From contig CAVZXS010000025.1 of the NCBI GenBank assembly GCA_963779325.1, forward strand, positions 62,001 to 126,000: 64,000 nucleotides of DNA, read 5' to 3'. Below the pieces are notes generated by a model. The model worked only from the letters and a program-made list of their open reading frames with translations, made no database searches and was not told where the DNA came from. The stretch comes from CAVZXS01 sp963779325 (GTDB taxonomy: Bacteria; Bacteroidota; Bacteroidia; Chitinophagales; Chitinophagaceae). Of this stretch, positions 28,650-37,349 are shown in pieces (the stretch's first letter is position 1; every line of letters begins with the position of its first letter). Both the position numbers and the translations under genes were made by a program.

Positions 28650-29290
28650 TTTTTTTGCTGAGGCAGGCTGTCATTTTTTGTTTCCGTTACTTCTTCCGAA
28701 GGATCAAAACTGTCTGTTTTCCATTGCCAGATTACTTTGGTAGTAATGATTTTATCGGGCTGCCCGTTTTTCGAAATAATATTGGTAATGATAAAACTTT
28801 TGTCGGTGTTCCAGGTAAGACGTTGCATAAGAGTGCTGTCCTTATTTGTTTTATATTTTTCAATATAAATAGATTTTACTTTGTCATTGGGCGGGTTGGG
28901 TACTATCAATACTTCCTGGCGGCGTACTTCCAAATTGTCCTGCAAGGGCGTACAACCAAAAATAGCCATCCCCAATTCTGAATCAAACCTGTTTTCGAAT
29001 TTATAGCTTTTACGGTATTTTTTTTCAGTCAGGTCGGGTGTATTGATGAAATCGGCGGCCAATGCCCTGAAATCTTCTCTTCTTACATCCGCTGTGTCTG
29101 AAGTACTGTCAATAGTTATAATTTTTTTTAACGGATAAACCGAAGTATCAACATGCGCAACCTGGCTTTTTATAAAGGATAGAGCGGGAAACGGGTCATC
29201 TTGTTTTTTTTCATTTTTATCCTTGCTTTTGCAACTTAGCAATAGTGCCGATGCAAGTATAATATATGTGCTGATGCTGTATTTTTTCAT
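28646..29290 (-). CDS. Lipoprotein of unknown function
   Basis: A 214-residue lipoprotein with a clear signal and lipobox ALLLSC (Cys20), followed by a charged KSKDKNEKKQDD stretch. The body has no motif I recognise. Its end is polar (SEEVTETKNDSLPQQKK). It lies directly before uvrC with a 4-bp overlap, which suggests shared transcription more than shared function. Confidence 0.75.
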   Translation of the reverse strand: MKKYSISTYIILASALLLSCKSKDKNEKKQDDPFPALSFIKSQVAHVDTSVYPLKKIITIDSTSDTADVRREDFRALAADFINTPDLTEKKYRKSYKFENRFDSELGMAIFGCTPLQDNLEVRRQEVLIVPNPPNDKVKSIYIEKYKTNKDSTLMQRLTWNTDKSFIITNIISKNGQPDKIITTKVIWQWKTDSFDPSEEVTETKNDSLPQQKK

Positions 29291-29372
29291 GCGATAAAAT
29301 TATGCTATTTCGCTATTTGAACTGCAACAGAATTACCTGTATTTACTTTGGCTGAATCTATTTATGAATTGG

Positions 29373-29406
29373 TAAAAAAAATCCCGGCAGAAAAGCCGGG
29401 ATTTTG
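29373..29406 (-). terminator. Rho-independent terminator of the sigma/anti-sigma operon
   Basis: Read on the minus strand, AAAATCCCGGC and GCCGGGATTTT form an 11-bp stem with a six-base loop, followed by a T-tract (complement of the A run at 29374-29381). It lies 17 bp after the anti-sigma-like gene. Confidence 0.88.
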
Positions 29407-29422
29407 TAAAAAATATTTTTGA

Positions 29423-30862
29423 TTACTTGTTCAGTTGTATGCCCACTTTAATACCCACATCAAACGGATACTCTTTTACGGGGTATTCTTTTACAAAGCT
29501 GCTGAACATTTGCCGCCTGATTTGAGGGCCTATTTGCCATTTTAACTTGCCTGTATTGTAAGCTACAAAGGCTTCTATAGCAGTATTAAGGTTCCAACGG
29601 CGTGTCAACCAAGATACTTCGGCATAGTTTTTAAAATCGGATGAAAGAAGATAGGATCTGTCGCCCAGTATATAAGTGGGCTGAAGAGAACCGGCGATAC
29701 CATAATTAAATTTATCATTGCCGCCCAGCCTTAATTCTATACCAACCGGCGCCGATAGTTGGAAATACAGATTTTGCAACCAATCCTGCCTGTATCCCTT
29801 CTCATTACTGTAAGTAGAGAAGGTTCTTAATGAATCGCCGTAATAGCCTGTATTCAATGCAATGGTGGCCAAATCCCCTGCATAGGAATAAGCTCTTATG
29901 TTATACCTGCTTACATTGAACTGGAGTCCCGCTCTTAAGCTTATACTTTTAGAAAGATCGTACCGCACATTCGCACCGGCTTCCACACCCATATTAGCTT
30001 TGTGCTTTACAGCATTATTTACATCAAGAAAATAAGCGTAATTATTTATAAGATTATTATTCTGCACGGCTGTTCTCCTGAGAAATTCTTTGTTCTCTGT
30101 TAATTTTCTGTAACTAACTGTTGGGGTAAAAAATCCTTGTACGGAAAACTTACTCTTTTTCGCTTTTTTCTGAGCCGCATTAATTATGCTTTCAGCAGCA
30201 AAATTTTCTACCGCATTATTATTTTCTCTTAGTTTACTATCATCAATTACAGGAACAGGGCTACTGTTATTCGTTATGCTTGTTTCTTCTTTTTCTTCGG
30301 CACCGGTAACATCATTGGCGGGTACCCCAACAGGTTCTGTCGCCGCCGGCATTGCAGGCGGTTGTATATTCTCCGGAGGAACTGAACTGTTTAATTCAGC
30401 TGCCGGCAAAGTTTCTGCTTTTTCTGAAATTATTTCCTCCGTTATTGTTACTGGTAATTCTTCAGTTTCTTTTGTTATAATATTTTCAGTTTTACTAACT
30501 CGTATTTTTTTAGCAGGTTTAGCTAAGAAAATATCCACCGGTCTATTTGTTTGTATCGGAACAGTTGTGGCGATGATCTTTTTTTCAACTTCAAGCGGCG
30601 GCGTATTGTTTTCTTTTGTAATAATAGCCGGGGAAATATTTTTATAAGCGGCAATGGTATTTTCTTCGGTATGATTTGTATTAATAAAAGTGAGAGATGT
30701 AATACCGCCTACAAAAAGCAATACGGTAAACCCTATGATCCATCTTCTTCTGCGTGTATGCAAGGCATTGTGAACTCCTCTCCACACTTTTTCAGAAGGG
30801 TACATACGGTATTGGTCGGCACCTTCTTTAATAAACTGTTCAAAATTTCTGTTACTCTCCAT
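29423..30862 (-). CDS. Dual-membrane anti-sigma-like protein with C-terminal beta-barrel
   Basis: A 479-residue protein. A short cytoplasmic head (residues 1-40, with YPSEKVWRGVHNAL) is followed by RRRR and one transmembrane helix (residues 41-60, WIIGFTVLLFVGGITSL). Next comes a Pro/Glu/Thr-rich, low-complexity linker of about 178 residues. A C-terminal domain of about 240 residues has the alternating pattern of an outer-membrane beta-barrel and ends in VGIKVGIQLNK. This order matches the dual membrane-spanning anti-sigma (Dma-type) proteins described in Bacteroides. The gene is 34 bp downstream of an ECF sigma gene. Sigma binding by the head is inferred. Confidence 0.7.
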   Translation of the reverse strand: MESNRNFEQFIKEGADQYRMYPSEKVWRGVHNALHTRRRRWIIGFTVLLFVGGITSLTFINTNHTEENTIAAYKNISPAIITKENNTPPLEVEKKIIATTVPIQTNRPVDIFLAKPAKKIRVSKTENIITKETEELPVTITEEIISEKAETLPAAELNSSVPPENIQPPAMPAATEPVGVPANDVTGAEEKEETSITNNSSPVPVIDDSKLRENNNAVENFAAESIINAAQKKAKKSKFSVQGFFTPTVSYRKLTENKEFLRRTAVQNNNLINNYAYFLDVNNAVKHKANMGVEAGANVRYDLSKSISLRAGLQFNVSRYNIRAYSYAGDLATIALNTGYYGDSLRTFSTYSNEKGYRQDWLQNLYFQLSAPVGIELRLGGNDKFNYGIAGSLQPTYILGDRSYLLSSDFKNYAEVSWLTRRWNLNTAIEAFVAYNTGKLKWQIGPQIRRQMFSSFVKEYPVKEYPFDVGIKVGIQLNK

Positions 30863-30896
30863 AATCAGTCATTTAGGGTACTTTGTTAGCAATCGG

Positions 30897-31478
30897 TTAT
30901 CGGCGGTTGCCTGCGGCCAACCACTCTGCGTTTTGTTTTGGTTTTTGTAAAATTCTTTTTCTTATCAATATTTCTTCCAGCATCGTCTTAGCCCTGGTGA
31001 ACTGGCTTCTGCTGGTGCTTTCTTCAATATCCAGCATCTGCGAAATTTCTTTGTGGCTAAAACCTTCAATGGCGTACAGGTTCAATACTGTTCTGTAACC
31101 CACCGGCAATAACCTGATACATTCTACTACCTGCTTGGCCTGCACTATGCCTTGTACACTCTCTTCTCTTACCTGTACACCGGTAGCATGTATTATATTC
31201 ACACTTTCACTGAACTTCTTATTCTTTTTTAATATGTTGATACAAGTGTGTACTACTATGCGTCGTATCCAACCTTCAAATGCTCCGCGGTTTTCAAAGG
31301 TGTGTAATTGCTTAAACACTTTTATAAAACCTTCCTGCAACATATCTTCGGCATCATCCCTGTTGTGCGCAAACCTGTAGCATACTGCCAGCATCTTCGG
31401 GCTATATCTATTATACAGTTCCCGCTGAGCGGTGGTATCATTTTTTAAACATCCATGTACTATGGCGTCCTCGGTCAT
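30897..31478 (-). CDS. ECF RNA polymerase sigma factor
   Basis: A 193-residue sigma-70-family factor. The start is placed at ATG 31478 (MTEDAIVHGC); the frame stays open for 20 more codons with cysteine-rich, untypical sequence. Region 2 reads YNRYSPKMLAVCYRFAHNRD followed by DAEDMLQEGFIKVFKQL. Region 4 is LPVGYRTVLNLYAIEGFSHK followed by EISQMLDIEESTSRSQFTRA. It is the first gene of a two-gene unit with the dual-membrane anti-sigma-like protein, which should hold it inactive until an envelope signal arrives. Confidence 0.92.
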   Translation of the reverse strand: MTEDAIVHGCLKNDTTAQRELYNRYSPKMLAVCYRFAHNRDDAEDMLQEGFIKVFKQLHTFENRGAFEGWIRRIVVHTCINILKKNKKFSESVNIIHATGVQVREESVQGIVQAKQVVECIRLLPVGYRTVLNLYAIEGFSHKEISQMLDIEESTSRSQFTRAKTMLEEILIRKRILQKPKQNAEWLAAGNRR

Positions 31479-31737
31479 AAAAGCCGTTTGGGGGGTTGCC
31501 TGTAAATTAGACAAATAATTGGAACAATTGCTGCACAAAACTGTAAAATTTTGATAAGAGGAGGTTTTTTCGGCAAATTAAACCCCACCGCTCTATTAAA
31601 TCCCCTGCTTTACACAGCGGCTTAGTTTTAAAATTTGGTTACTTATACCTGTAAATTGATAAAATAATTGCTTCCTGTTCAAAACACAAAGCGCCTTATA
31701 AACCGACGACAATTGCTGCTATTGGGAAAACGTATTT

Positions 31738-33978
31738 TTAAAAACCTACTCTAATGGCTGCAAAAATATTTCGGCCCGGCGCTGAAAAGCCGGATGCGAA
31801 ATACCTGTAATTGCGGTCAAGAATATTTTCGATGCCGGCCTGCAGCATACAATTTTTTGTAATATCAATACTGCCACGCCAATTTACCGTAAACCAGGCC
31901 GGCATACCGTCGGCGGTAGCATACTGCAGATTGTCTTCACCGTTCGGGTTATAATCTTTTAATCTTTTCCAACCGTTGTATAAAGCAAATAATTCGCTAT
32001 TAATTTTTTTGTACTTGAATGTAAGACTTGTTTTACCGAATAAAGGCGGTATATGATCAAGCGGAGCTTTGGTGCCGGTAAAATCTACATACCGGCCATA
32101 GCTGTAATTTAAGGTTGTGTAAAAAGAAAAATGCTTGCAGAAATCGGCGGTTATATTAAAATTTAACCCGAATAAATAAGCTTTGTTACGATTCAGGTTA
32201 GCCAGTATTTGACTCTTCACTCCGTTGTATATAATTGAATCCCGGCCGTTTACCCGGAAGGGAGCTTTTACCAATGCATCGCGAAACATAGTATAAAAAC
32301 CCGTTGCTTCCAGGCGTAATTTTTTTGTGATAACCCGGCCGATACTGATATCGATATTATATGTTTTTTCGGGTTTAATATCGGGATTGGGAAATACTAC
32401 TTGCGCCAACATTGTATTGCTTTCAAAAATTTTAGAAAGATCATCAATATTGGGAGCACGAAAAGCAGATGAAATATTGGCGGTAAAACGTGAATTATCC
32501 GAAGGCAAATAAACGACTCCGACATTCCCGGTGAGAGATAAATTACTTTGCTCGATACTTGTAAACGGTAAATTGAAAAAAGAATTATCCGCGATGATTG
32601 ACTGCAAGCGGGCTGTCTGTAAACGAATGCCGTCATTCAAAATCCATTTTCTGTTTTTAAATTTACGCAGGTGTTGCAGATATACACCGAAAAGATTCAT
32701 GTTATTGCTGCCATCGGGATAACGGCTGTCTAATTTTAATACAGCGCCGGTAGTAAGGTTGGTTCTTGTCGCGGTAGATTTCACATCGTTTAACTGGCCG
32801 TCAATACCAAAACTTAATTCATCAATGCTCCATTTTTTTCTTGCATCAATATTAAACCCCCAAACATTTAATTTTTCTATGCGGCTTTCAAAACGATCGT
32901 GCCGGCGGTATTCTCGTTGTTGCCGGCTTTCTTCTATATTTTGGTAGTTAATGTTCGCCCTAAACTCATCAATGACTCCAAGGTTTTTGACTCCTAGTTC
33001 GTAGGCGCCTAATATTCTTTTTTGCGGGCCGTAATACCATTCGGCAAATCGTAAAGTAGTGCCGGCGGTGCCGCCAAAATTTCTTTTATCCTGCAAACGA
33101 TCATAGCGCGGCACATCACCTGAGTTGGATAATTGAAAATTTAATTGATGCGTAATTTTTTCATTTTGTTTGAATAATAATTTTTGTGTGATATCCCATT
33201 GTTTATAACCGGAAAATTTTTGTACCCGATTGTCGGAGTTTGCAATTATCTTATCAATTCCGCCTTCAGTAATTATTAGCGAATCGCGACGACCGAATGC
33301 GGGGTATTTTTTCGGGTAGTTATCGCCCATTTTCATATTACCAAAATCGCTGTAGGTATACGCTTGTAACCAAGCTAATTTTTTACCGCCGATACTTATA
33401 TCAAAATGAGCGGTTTTTTCATTGTTGGCCGAGCTGAACCGGGTAAATGCGGCACCTGTAAAAAATAATTTATCGTTGTCGGAAAGTTTGGGAGTTTTTG
33501 TACGCAGGTGAATTACACCGCCCAACGCATCGCTGCCAAATTGCGTAGATGCGGGGCCAAACATTACTTCAACCCGTTCCAGCATATTTTGGTCAACGGT
33601 AATAGCATTTTGTAAATGACCCGAGCGATAAATGGCATTGTTCATTCTTACACCATCTACAACCAACAGAACACGACTTGCCTCGAAGCCACGCAGCACG
33701 GGGCTGCTCCCTCCCTGCTGGCTTTTTTGTACAAATACATTCCCGGTATTTATCAGCAGGTCGCCGGTGTTTTGCGCATTTGCCGCGGCAATTTTTTTAG
33801 CGGTTACTACATCAATTCGCTGCGCTACATTTCTTTTCTTTTCTTCAAACTTACTCGCCGAGATAACCACTTCATCAAGATTGAGCGCAGTACCCGATGT
33901 ATCGGGCGGATTGCCTTGTTGAGCTTTTGCAGTGAGGATAGAAAAAATTATAACCGGGGTTAATAAAATATTTTTCAC
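31738..33978 (-). CDS. TonB-dependent receptor, heme/hemoglobin type
   Basis: A 746-residue receptor. I place the start at GTG 33978, which begins MKNILLTPVIIF, a good signal peptide ending at TAKAQ; a GTG at 33999 adds seven residues. After a TonB-box-like LDEVVISASK come the plug (PVLRGFEASRVLLVVDGVRM, GPASTQFGSDALGGVIHL) and a large barrel. The FRAP motif (AFRAPNIDDL) with NPDIKPE downstream resembles the FRAP/NPNL signature of heme receptors such as HmuR, so heme or hemoglobin is the best guess. A haem-binding-domain protein is encoded two genes upstream. Confidence 0.78.
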   Translation of the reverse strand: MKNILLTPVIIFSILTAKAQQGNPPDTSGTALNLDEVVISASKFEEKKRNVAQRIDVVTAKKIAAANAQNTGDLLINTGNVFVQKSQQGGSSPVLRGFEASRVLLVVDGVRMNNAIYRSGHLQNAITVDQNMLERVEVMFGPASTQFGSDALGGVIHLRTKTPKLSDNDKLFFTGAAFTRFSSANNEKTAHFDISIGGKKLAWLQAYTYSDFGNMKMGDNYPKKYPAFGRRDSLIITEGGIDKIIANSDNRVQKFSGYKQWDITQKLLFKQNEKITHQLNFQLSNSGDVPRYDRLQDKRNFGGTAGTTLRFAEWYYGPQKRILGAYELGVKNLGVIDEFRANINYQNIEESRQQREYRRHDRFESRIEKLNVWGFNIDARKKWSIDELSFGIDGQLNDVKSTATRTNLTTGAVLKLDSRYPDGSNNMNLFGVYLQHLRKFKNRKWILNDGIRLQTARLQSIIADNSFFNLPFTSIEQSNLSLTGNVGVVYLPSDNSRFTANISSAFRAPNIDDLSKIFESNTMLAQVVFPNPDIKPEKTYNIDISIGRVITKKLRLEATGFYTMFRDALVKAPFRVNGRDSIIYNGVKSQILANLNRNKAYLFGLNFNITADFCKHFSFYTTLNYSYGRYVDFTGTKAPLDHIPPLFGKTSLTFKYKKINSELFALYNGWKRLKDYNPNGEDNLQYATADGMPAWFTVNWRGSIDITKNCMLQAGIENILDRNYRYFASGFSAPGRNIFAAIRVGF

Positions 33979-34068
33979 GTAATAAAATTTTGTAAACACT
34001 TTTCTAAATGAACAAACGACAACGATTGTTTATTGTATAAACAACATTGCAGGAGTAAATAAAAGTGA

Positions 34069-34575
34069 TTATGCTTTTGGCGGAGGGAAATGACCGGCTA
34101 AATTCAGATCGCTGATTACAGCAAAATAGAATGAATTAGCTTTGGCAGGTTTAGCGGGAAAAATAATTTCAGAAGATCGGGTTTCAAAAAAAAGTGATAT
34201 GAATAAAAATTGAGCAAGAGCGGCCGTTGATTGGTTATCAGCACTGTTTTTTTGCAAATTGTTAAGTTGTGCATGCAAAGCATCTTCTTCTTTATCATAC
34301 AGTCCTTTCAATATAATATTGTCTCCTTGTCTATACCATTCTTTTACATCAAATAAATGGTCGCCGATTTTTATCTCTTTGTTTTTCTTAAACCAATGTA
34401 CATCTTTTTTGTGCAGTGTAATTGTATGCAGGTGCTGTGCTTCCAGCTTTTCTTTCATCTCGTGCCTGATCTGACGCTGCTGATACAAAAAATGTGCGGA
34501 GTAAAACAAAGGACTGCCTGCTATTGCAAGGAACAGGAAAGCAATAATTTTTGATATGATTTTTTTTGCAAACAC
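34069..34575 (-). CDS. Membrane-anchored protein of unknown function next to heme-type receptor
   Basis: A 168-residue protein starting at GTG. An N-terminal hydrophobic helix (about residues 8-30) is followed by a charged stretch (QRQIRHEMKEKLEAQHLHTI) and a mid region with DHLFDVKEWYRQGDNIILKG. A second hydrophobic stretch near residue 125 precedes a proline-rich end, AGHFPPPKA. I do not recognise the family. It lies 90 bp upstream of the TonB receptor in the same direction and is probably co-transcribed with it. Histidines are frequent (about 4.8%), compatible with metal or heme binding, but this is only suggestive. Confidence 0.6.
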   Translation of the reverse strand: MFAKKIISKIIAFLFLAIAGSPLFYSAHFLYQQRQIRHEMKEKLEAQHLHTITLHKKDVHWFKKNKEIKIGDHLFDVKEWYRQGDNIILKGLYDKEEDALHAQLNNLQKNSADNQSTAALAQFLFISLFFETRSSEIIFPAKPAKANSFYFAVISDLNLAGHFPPPKA

Positions 34576-34587
34576 AGAGTATATTAT

Positions 34588-35082
34588 CTATTTCTTCCTG
34601 ATCAAACTGTCCGGCGGGTTATTGGCTTCCATTTCTTTTCTTATAAGCGACGCCCAATCTGTAATTTTTACTTTTTCTTCCTGCGTTAGTTTGGCGTCTT
34701 TATGCAGCCATGTATACGAATCTAAGGGCATCTTTCCTTCTTTTACTTCTTCAATAACTTCTTCTAATTTACGATACTGCCTGCGCAAAGAATAACTGTT
34801 GAAGTCTGAAAAATTCAGTTCTTTTTGGCCGTCTTTTATATGTTCGTCCAACCACCAGGCTACCGGCTGTACATTACTGTACCAGGGATAACGGGTATTA
34901 TTGGTGTGACAATCGTTGCAAGCTTTTTGTAAAATACCGTTTACATCGGCAGGTATGGGGTATTTATTGCTTATATGGTTGGCGGCAATGCCTTCCTGTT
35001 CGTTTTTCGCGGGGCGAAAAAATTGTATAACAATTAAGGCTGCCAATAAAATCCAAGCGGTTGTTTTGAATATTTTTTTCAT
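34588..35082 (-). CDS. Haem-binding domain protein
   Basis: A 164-residue protein with an N-terminal membrane anchor (KTTAWILLAALIVIQFF) and one c-type heme site, CNDCH (Cys55, Cys58, His59). Its context, ADVNGILQKAC and NNTRYPWYSNVQP, is that of the Haem_bd family common in Bacteroidota. A conserved tryptophan pair, PVAWWLDEHI, follows. It probably faces the periplasm. It is 13 bp upstream of the GTG of the small membrane protein and two genes upstream of a heme-type receptor. Confidence 0.85.
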   Translation of the reverse strand: MKKIFKTTAWILLAALIVIQFFRPAKNEQEGIAANHISNKYPIPADVNGILQKACNDCHTNNTRYPWYSNVQPVAWWLDEHIKDGQKELNFSDFNSYSLRRQYRKLEEVIEEVKEGKMPLDSYTWLHKDAKLTQEEKVKITDWASLIRKEMEANNPPDSLIRKK

Positions 35083-35103
35083 TGTTGGGTGGTTATATAT
35101 AAT

Positions 35104-36630
35104 CTAAATTAAAACATTTCCGGTCATTTCCTTCGGTACGGGTAGCCCCATCATTGTTAAAATAGTGGGAGCGATATCGCCCAATTTACCTTCTTTGACA
35201 GCTCCTTTCCAATTTTTATCAATAACGAAGAGCGGCACGGGGTTCATTGTATGCGCCGTATTGGGCGTGCCGTCTTCATTTATCATATAATCTGCATTGC
35301 CATGATCGGCCGTAAGAAAAACTGCATAATCATTTTCCAATGCAGCGGTAATTACTTTTGCTACACAACTATCAACCGTTTCCACTGCTTTTATTACCGC
35401 ATTCCAAATACCGGTGTGCCCTACCATGTCAGCATTGGCATAATTCATACAAATAAAATCAGCGGATTTATTTTTTATTTCGGGTAAAATTAAATCGGTT
35501 AATTCAACGGCACTCATTTCCGGTTGCAAATCATAGGTAGCTACTTTGGGCGATGGCGCCATTATTCTTTTTTCGCCGGCAAAAGGTGTTTCCCTACCGC
35601 CGCTGAAAAAGAAACTTACATGCGGATACTTTTCGGTTTCGGCAATTCGTATTTGTGTCAATCCGTTTTGCTCCAGTATTTCGCCGATTGTGTTATTCAA
35701 ATTATCTGTTTCAAAAATTACATTTACATTTTTAAAAGTTTTATCAAACTCGGTCATCGTTGTATAGTGCAACGATATTTTTTTCATGGCAAATTCGGGC
35801 TTATCGGTTTGTGTAAGTACTTCCGTTATTTCACGACACCGATCCGTACGAAAATTAAAACAGAGAGCCACATCGCCGGTATTAATAGTGGTTAACGGTT
35901 GCTGACCTTCATCAAGAATTACAGTTGGTTTTATAAATTCATCGGTAATGTTATTGCTATAGGCATTTTCAACGGCGGCAATGGCGTCAGTAGTTTTTTC
36001 TCCTGTACCGTTTGCCATCGCATCATAAGCTAATTTTACACGTTCCCATCTTTTGTCGCGGTCCATAGCATAATAGCGGCCGCTTACGGTAGCAATTTTT
36101 CCAACGCCTGCGGCATTCAAATGCAATTGCAAATCTTTGATAAAATTTAAACCGCTTTTAGGATCACAATCTCTGCCATCGGTAAAAGCATGAATAAAAA
36201 CATCGGTAAGCTTTTCTTTTTTACATAAATCAATAATGGCTTTCAGGTGGCTGATATGTGAATGCACACCGCCATCGCTTACCAAGCCCAACAGGTGCAG
36301 CGGTTTTTTATTTTCTTTTGCAAAACGAATGGCCTTTAAAAGGATTTCGTTTTTTGCAAATGAGCCGTCACGAATGGCGACATTTATTCGTTGCAATTCC
36401 TGGTATACAATTCTGCCGGCTCCCAAGTTTAAATGCCCTACTTCCGAGTTGCCCATTTGCCCTTCAGGTAAACCAACGGCCTCGCCGCAAGTAATAAGCT
36501 GTGTATTGGGATACTTCGGATATAATGACGTAACAAACGGCACATTGGCATTTTGTACAGCATCTGAACTTTTAACTTTTCCTAAACCCCAGCCGTCCAT
36601 GATGAGGAGGATAACTCTTTTTTTAAGCAT
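35104..36630 (-). CDS. gpmI: 2,3-bisphosphoglycerate-independent phosphoglycerate mutase
   Basis: A 508-residue glycolytic enzyme that interconverts 3- and 2-phosphoglycerate using two manganese ions. The start is ATG 36630 (MLKKRVILLIMDGWG). Asp12 and Ser62 in GNSEVGHLNLGAGR are the metal ligand and the phosphorylated serine. The insertion domain has DGRDCDPKSG and SGRYYAMDRDKRWERV. The alkaline-phosphatase-like C-terminal half has MNYANADMVGHTG and LTADHGNAD. Length is normal for the family. Confidence 0.95.
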   Translation of the reverse strand: MLKKRVILLIMDGWGLGKVKSSDAVQNANVPFVTSLYPKYPNTQLITCGEAVGLPEGQMGNSEVGHLNLGAGRIVYQELQRINVAIRDGSFAKNEILLKAIRFAKENKKPLHLLGLVSDGGVHSHISHLKAIIDLCKKEKLTDVFIHAFTDGRDCDPKSGLNFIKDLQLHLNAAGVGKIATVSGRYYAMDRDKRWERVKLAYDAMANGTGEKTTDAIAAVENAYSNNITDEFIKPTVILDEGQQPLTTINTGDVALCFNFRTDRCREITEVLTQTDKPEFAMKKISLHYTTMTEFDKTFKNVNVIFETDNLNNTIGEILEQNGLTQIRIAETEKYPHVSFFFSGGRETPFAGEKRIMAPSPKVATYDLQPEMSAVELTDLILPEIKNKSADFICMNYANADMVGHTGIWNAVIKAVETVDSCVAKVITAALENDYAVFLTADHGNADYMINEDGTPNTAHTMNPVPLFVIDKNWKGAVKEGKLGDIAPTILTMMGLPVPKEMTGNVLI

Positions 36631-36835
36631 ATTTTTTGGCACTAAAAGCAACTAATTAAAGTGATAAAATGTCTTCATTTTCAGCGGATAGTATGGTGTA
36701 AAAATACCTTATTTGAAGCATTTTAAGCAAACGCTGTGTAAACTACCTTATTTGTGGTATTTTGGTACCCGTTAACAATCCGATATAACTATGGCACAAT
36801 TAATGATTAACTTACCTGTGAACAAACTAAAACAA

Positions 36836-37240
36836 ATGAAAAAAACATTTACACTTCCTTTGATTTTCTTTGCTTTGTTACTTTCATCTTTCGGGATTGC
36901 TCAAAACACAAGCGGAATAGATGATGTGATAAGCGCTTTGAAAGCGGGTAACGCCAATGAACTTGCGAAGTTTATTGATGATGATTCCGGTATGGAAGTA
37001 GCTTTGCCTGACAAAAGCAACTCGTACAGTAAGTCGCAGGCCGTAATGGTATTGAAAGATTTTTTCAGCAACAACGGCGTTAAGAATTTTGAAGTAAAAT
37101 TTAAAGGCGATAAAGGCAACGGACAATTTTGTGTAGGTACTTTGCAAACCCGTTCGGGCAATTTCAGAACGCATATTTACATGAAAACCGTAGGTAATAA
37201 ACAGGTTATCCGCGATATTAAATTTCAAAGCGTAGAATAG
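36836..37240 (+). CDS. DUF4783 secreted protein
   Basis: A 134-residue exported protein with a signal peptide ending SSFGIAQ (start ATG 36836). The single domain has the DUF4783 pattern: IDDVISALKAGNANELAKFI, a KSQAVMVLKDFF segment, and the strands VKFKGDKGNGQFCVGTL and THIYMKTVGNKQVIRDI. The fold resembles SnoaL/NTF2-like domains. The family is restricted to Bacteroidota, is often encoded near nadC as here, and has no known role. Confidence 0.82.
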   Translation: MKKTFTLPLIFFALLLSSFGIAQNTSGIDDVISALKAGNANELAKFIDDDSGMEVALPDKSNSYSKSQAVMVLKDFFSNNGVKNFEVKFKGDKGNGQFCVGTLQTRSGNFRTHIYMKTVGNKQVIRDIKFQSVE

Positions 37241-37271
37241 CGATATCAGTTTTCAATCGAATAATATTTTT

Positions 37272-37303
37272 AATGCTCTCCGCTTCCGGGGGGCATTTTT
37301 TTT
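37272..37303 (+). terminator. Rho-independent terminator after the DUF4783 gene
   Basis: AATGCTCTCC (37272-37281) and GGGGGGCATT (37288-37297) form a 10-bp stem with two G-U pairs, loop GCTTCC, followed by a T-tract. Confidence 0.8.
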
Positions 37304-37336
37304 GCACCTGCTTCCGGCCGTTGGCGGCGGAGGTTG

Positions 37337-37344
37337 TATATTTG
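37337..37344 (+). promoter_or_regulatory. Candidate -7 box for nadC
   Basis: TATATTTG matches TAnnTTTG and ends five bases before the nadC ATG. No good -33 box is in place. Confidence 0.4.
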
Positions 37345-37349
37345 TTTCC

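Noticed and set aside
30186..30889. Plus-strand open frames opposite the anti-sigma-like gene
   Set aside because: They are low-complexity mirrors of the Glu/Thr/Pro-rich linker and have no homology-like features.
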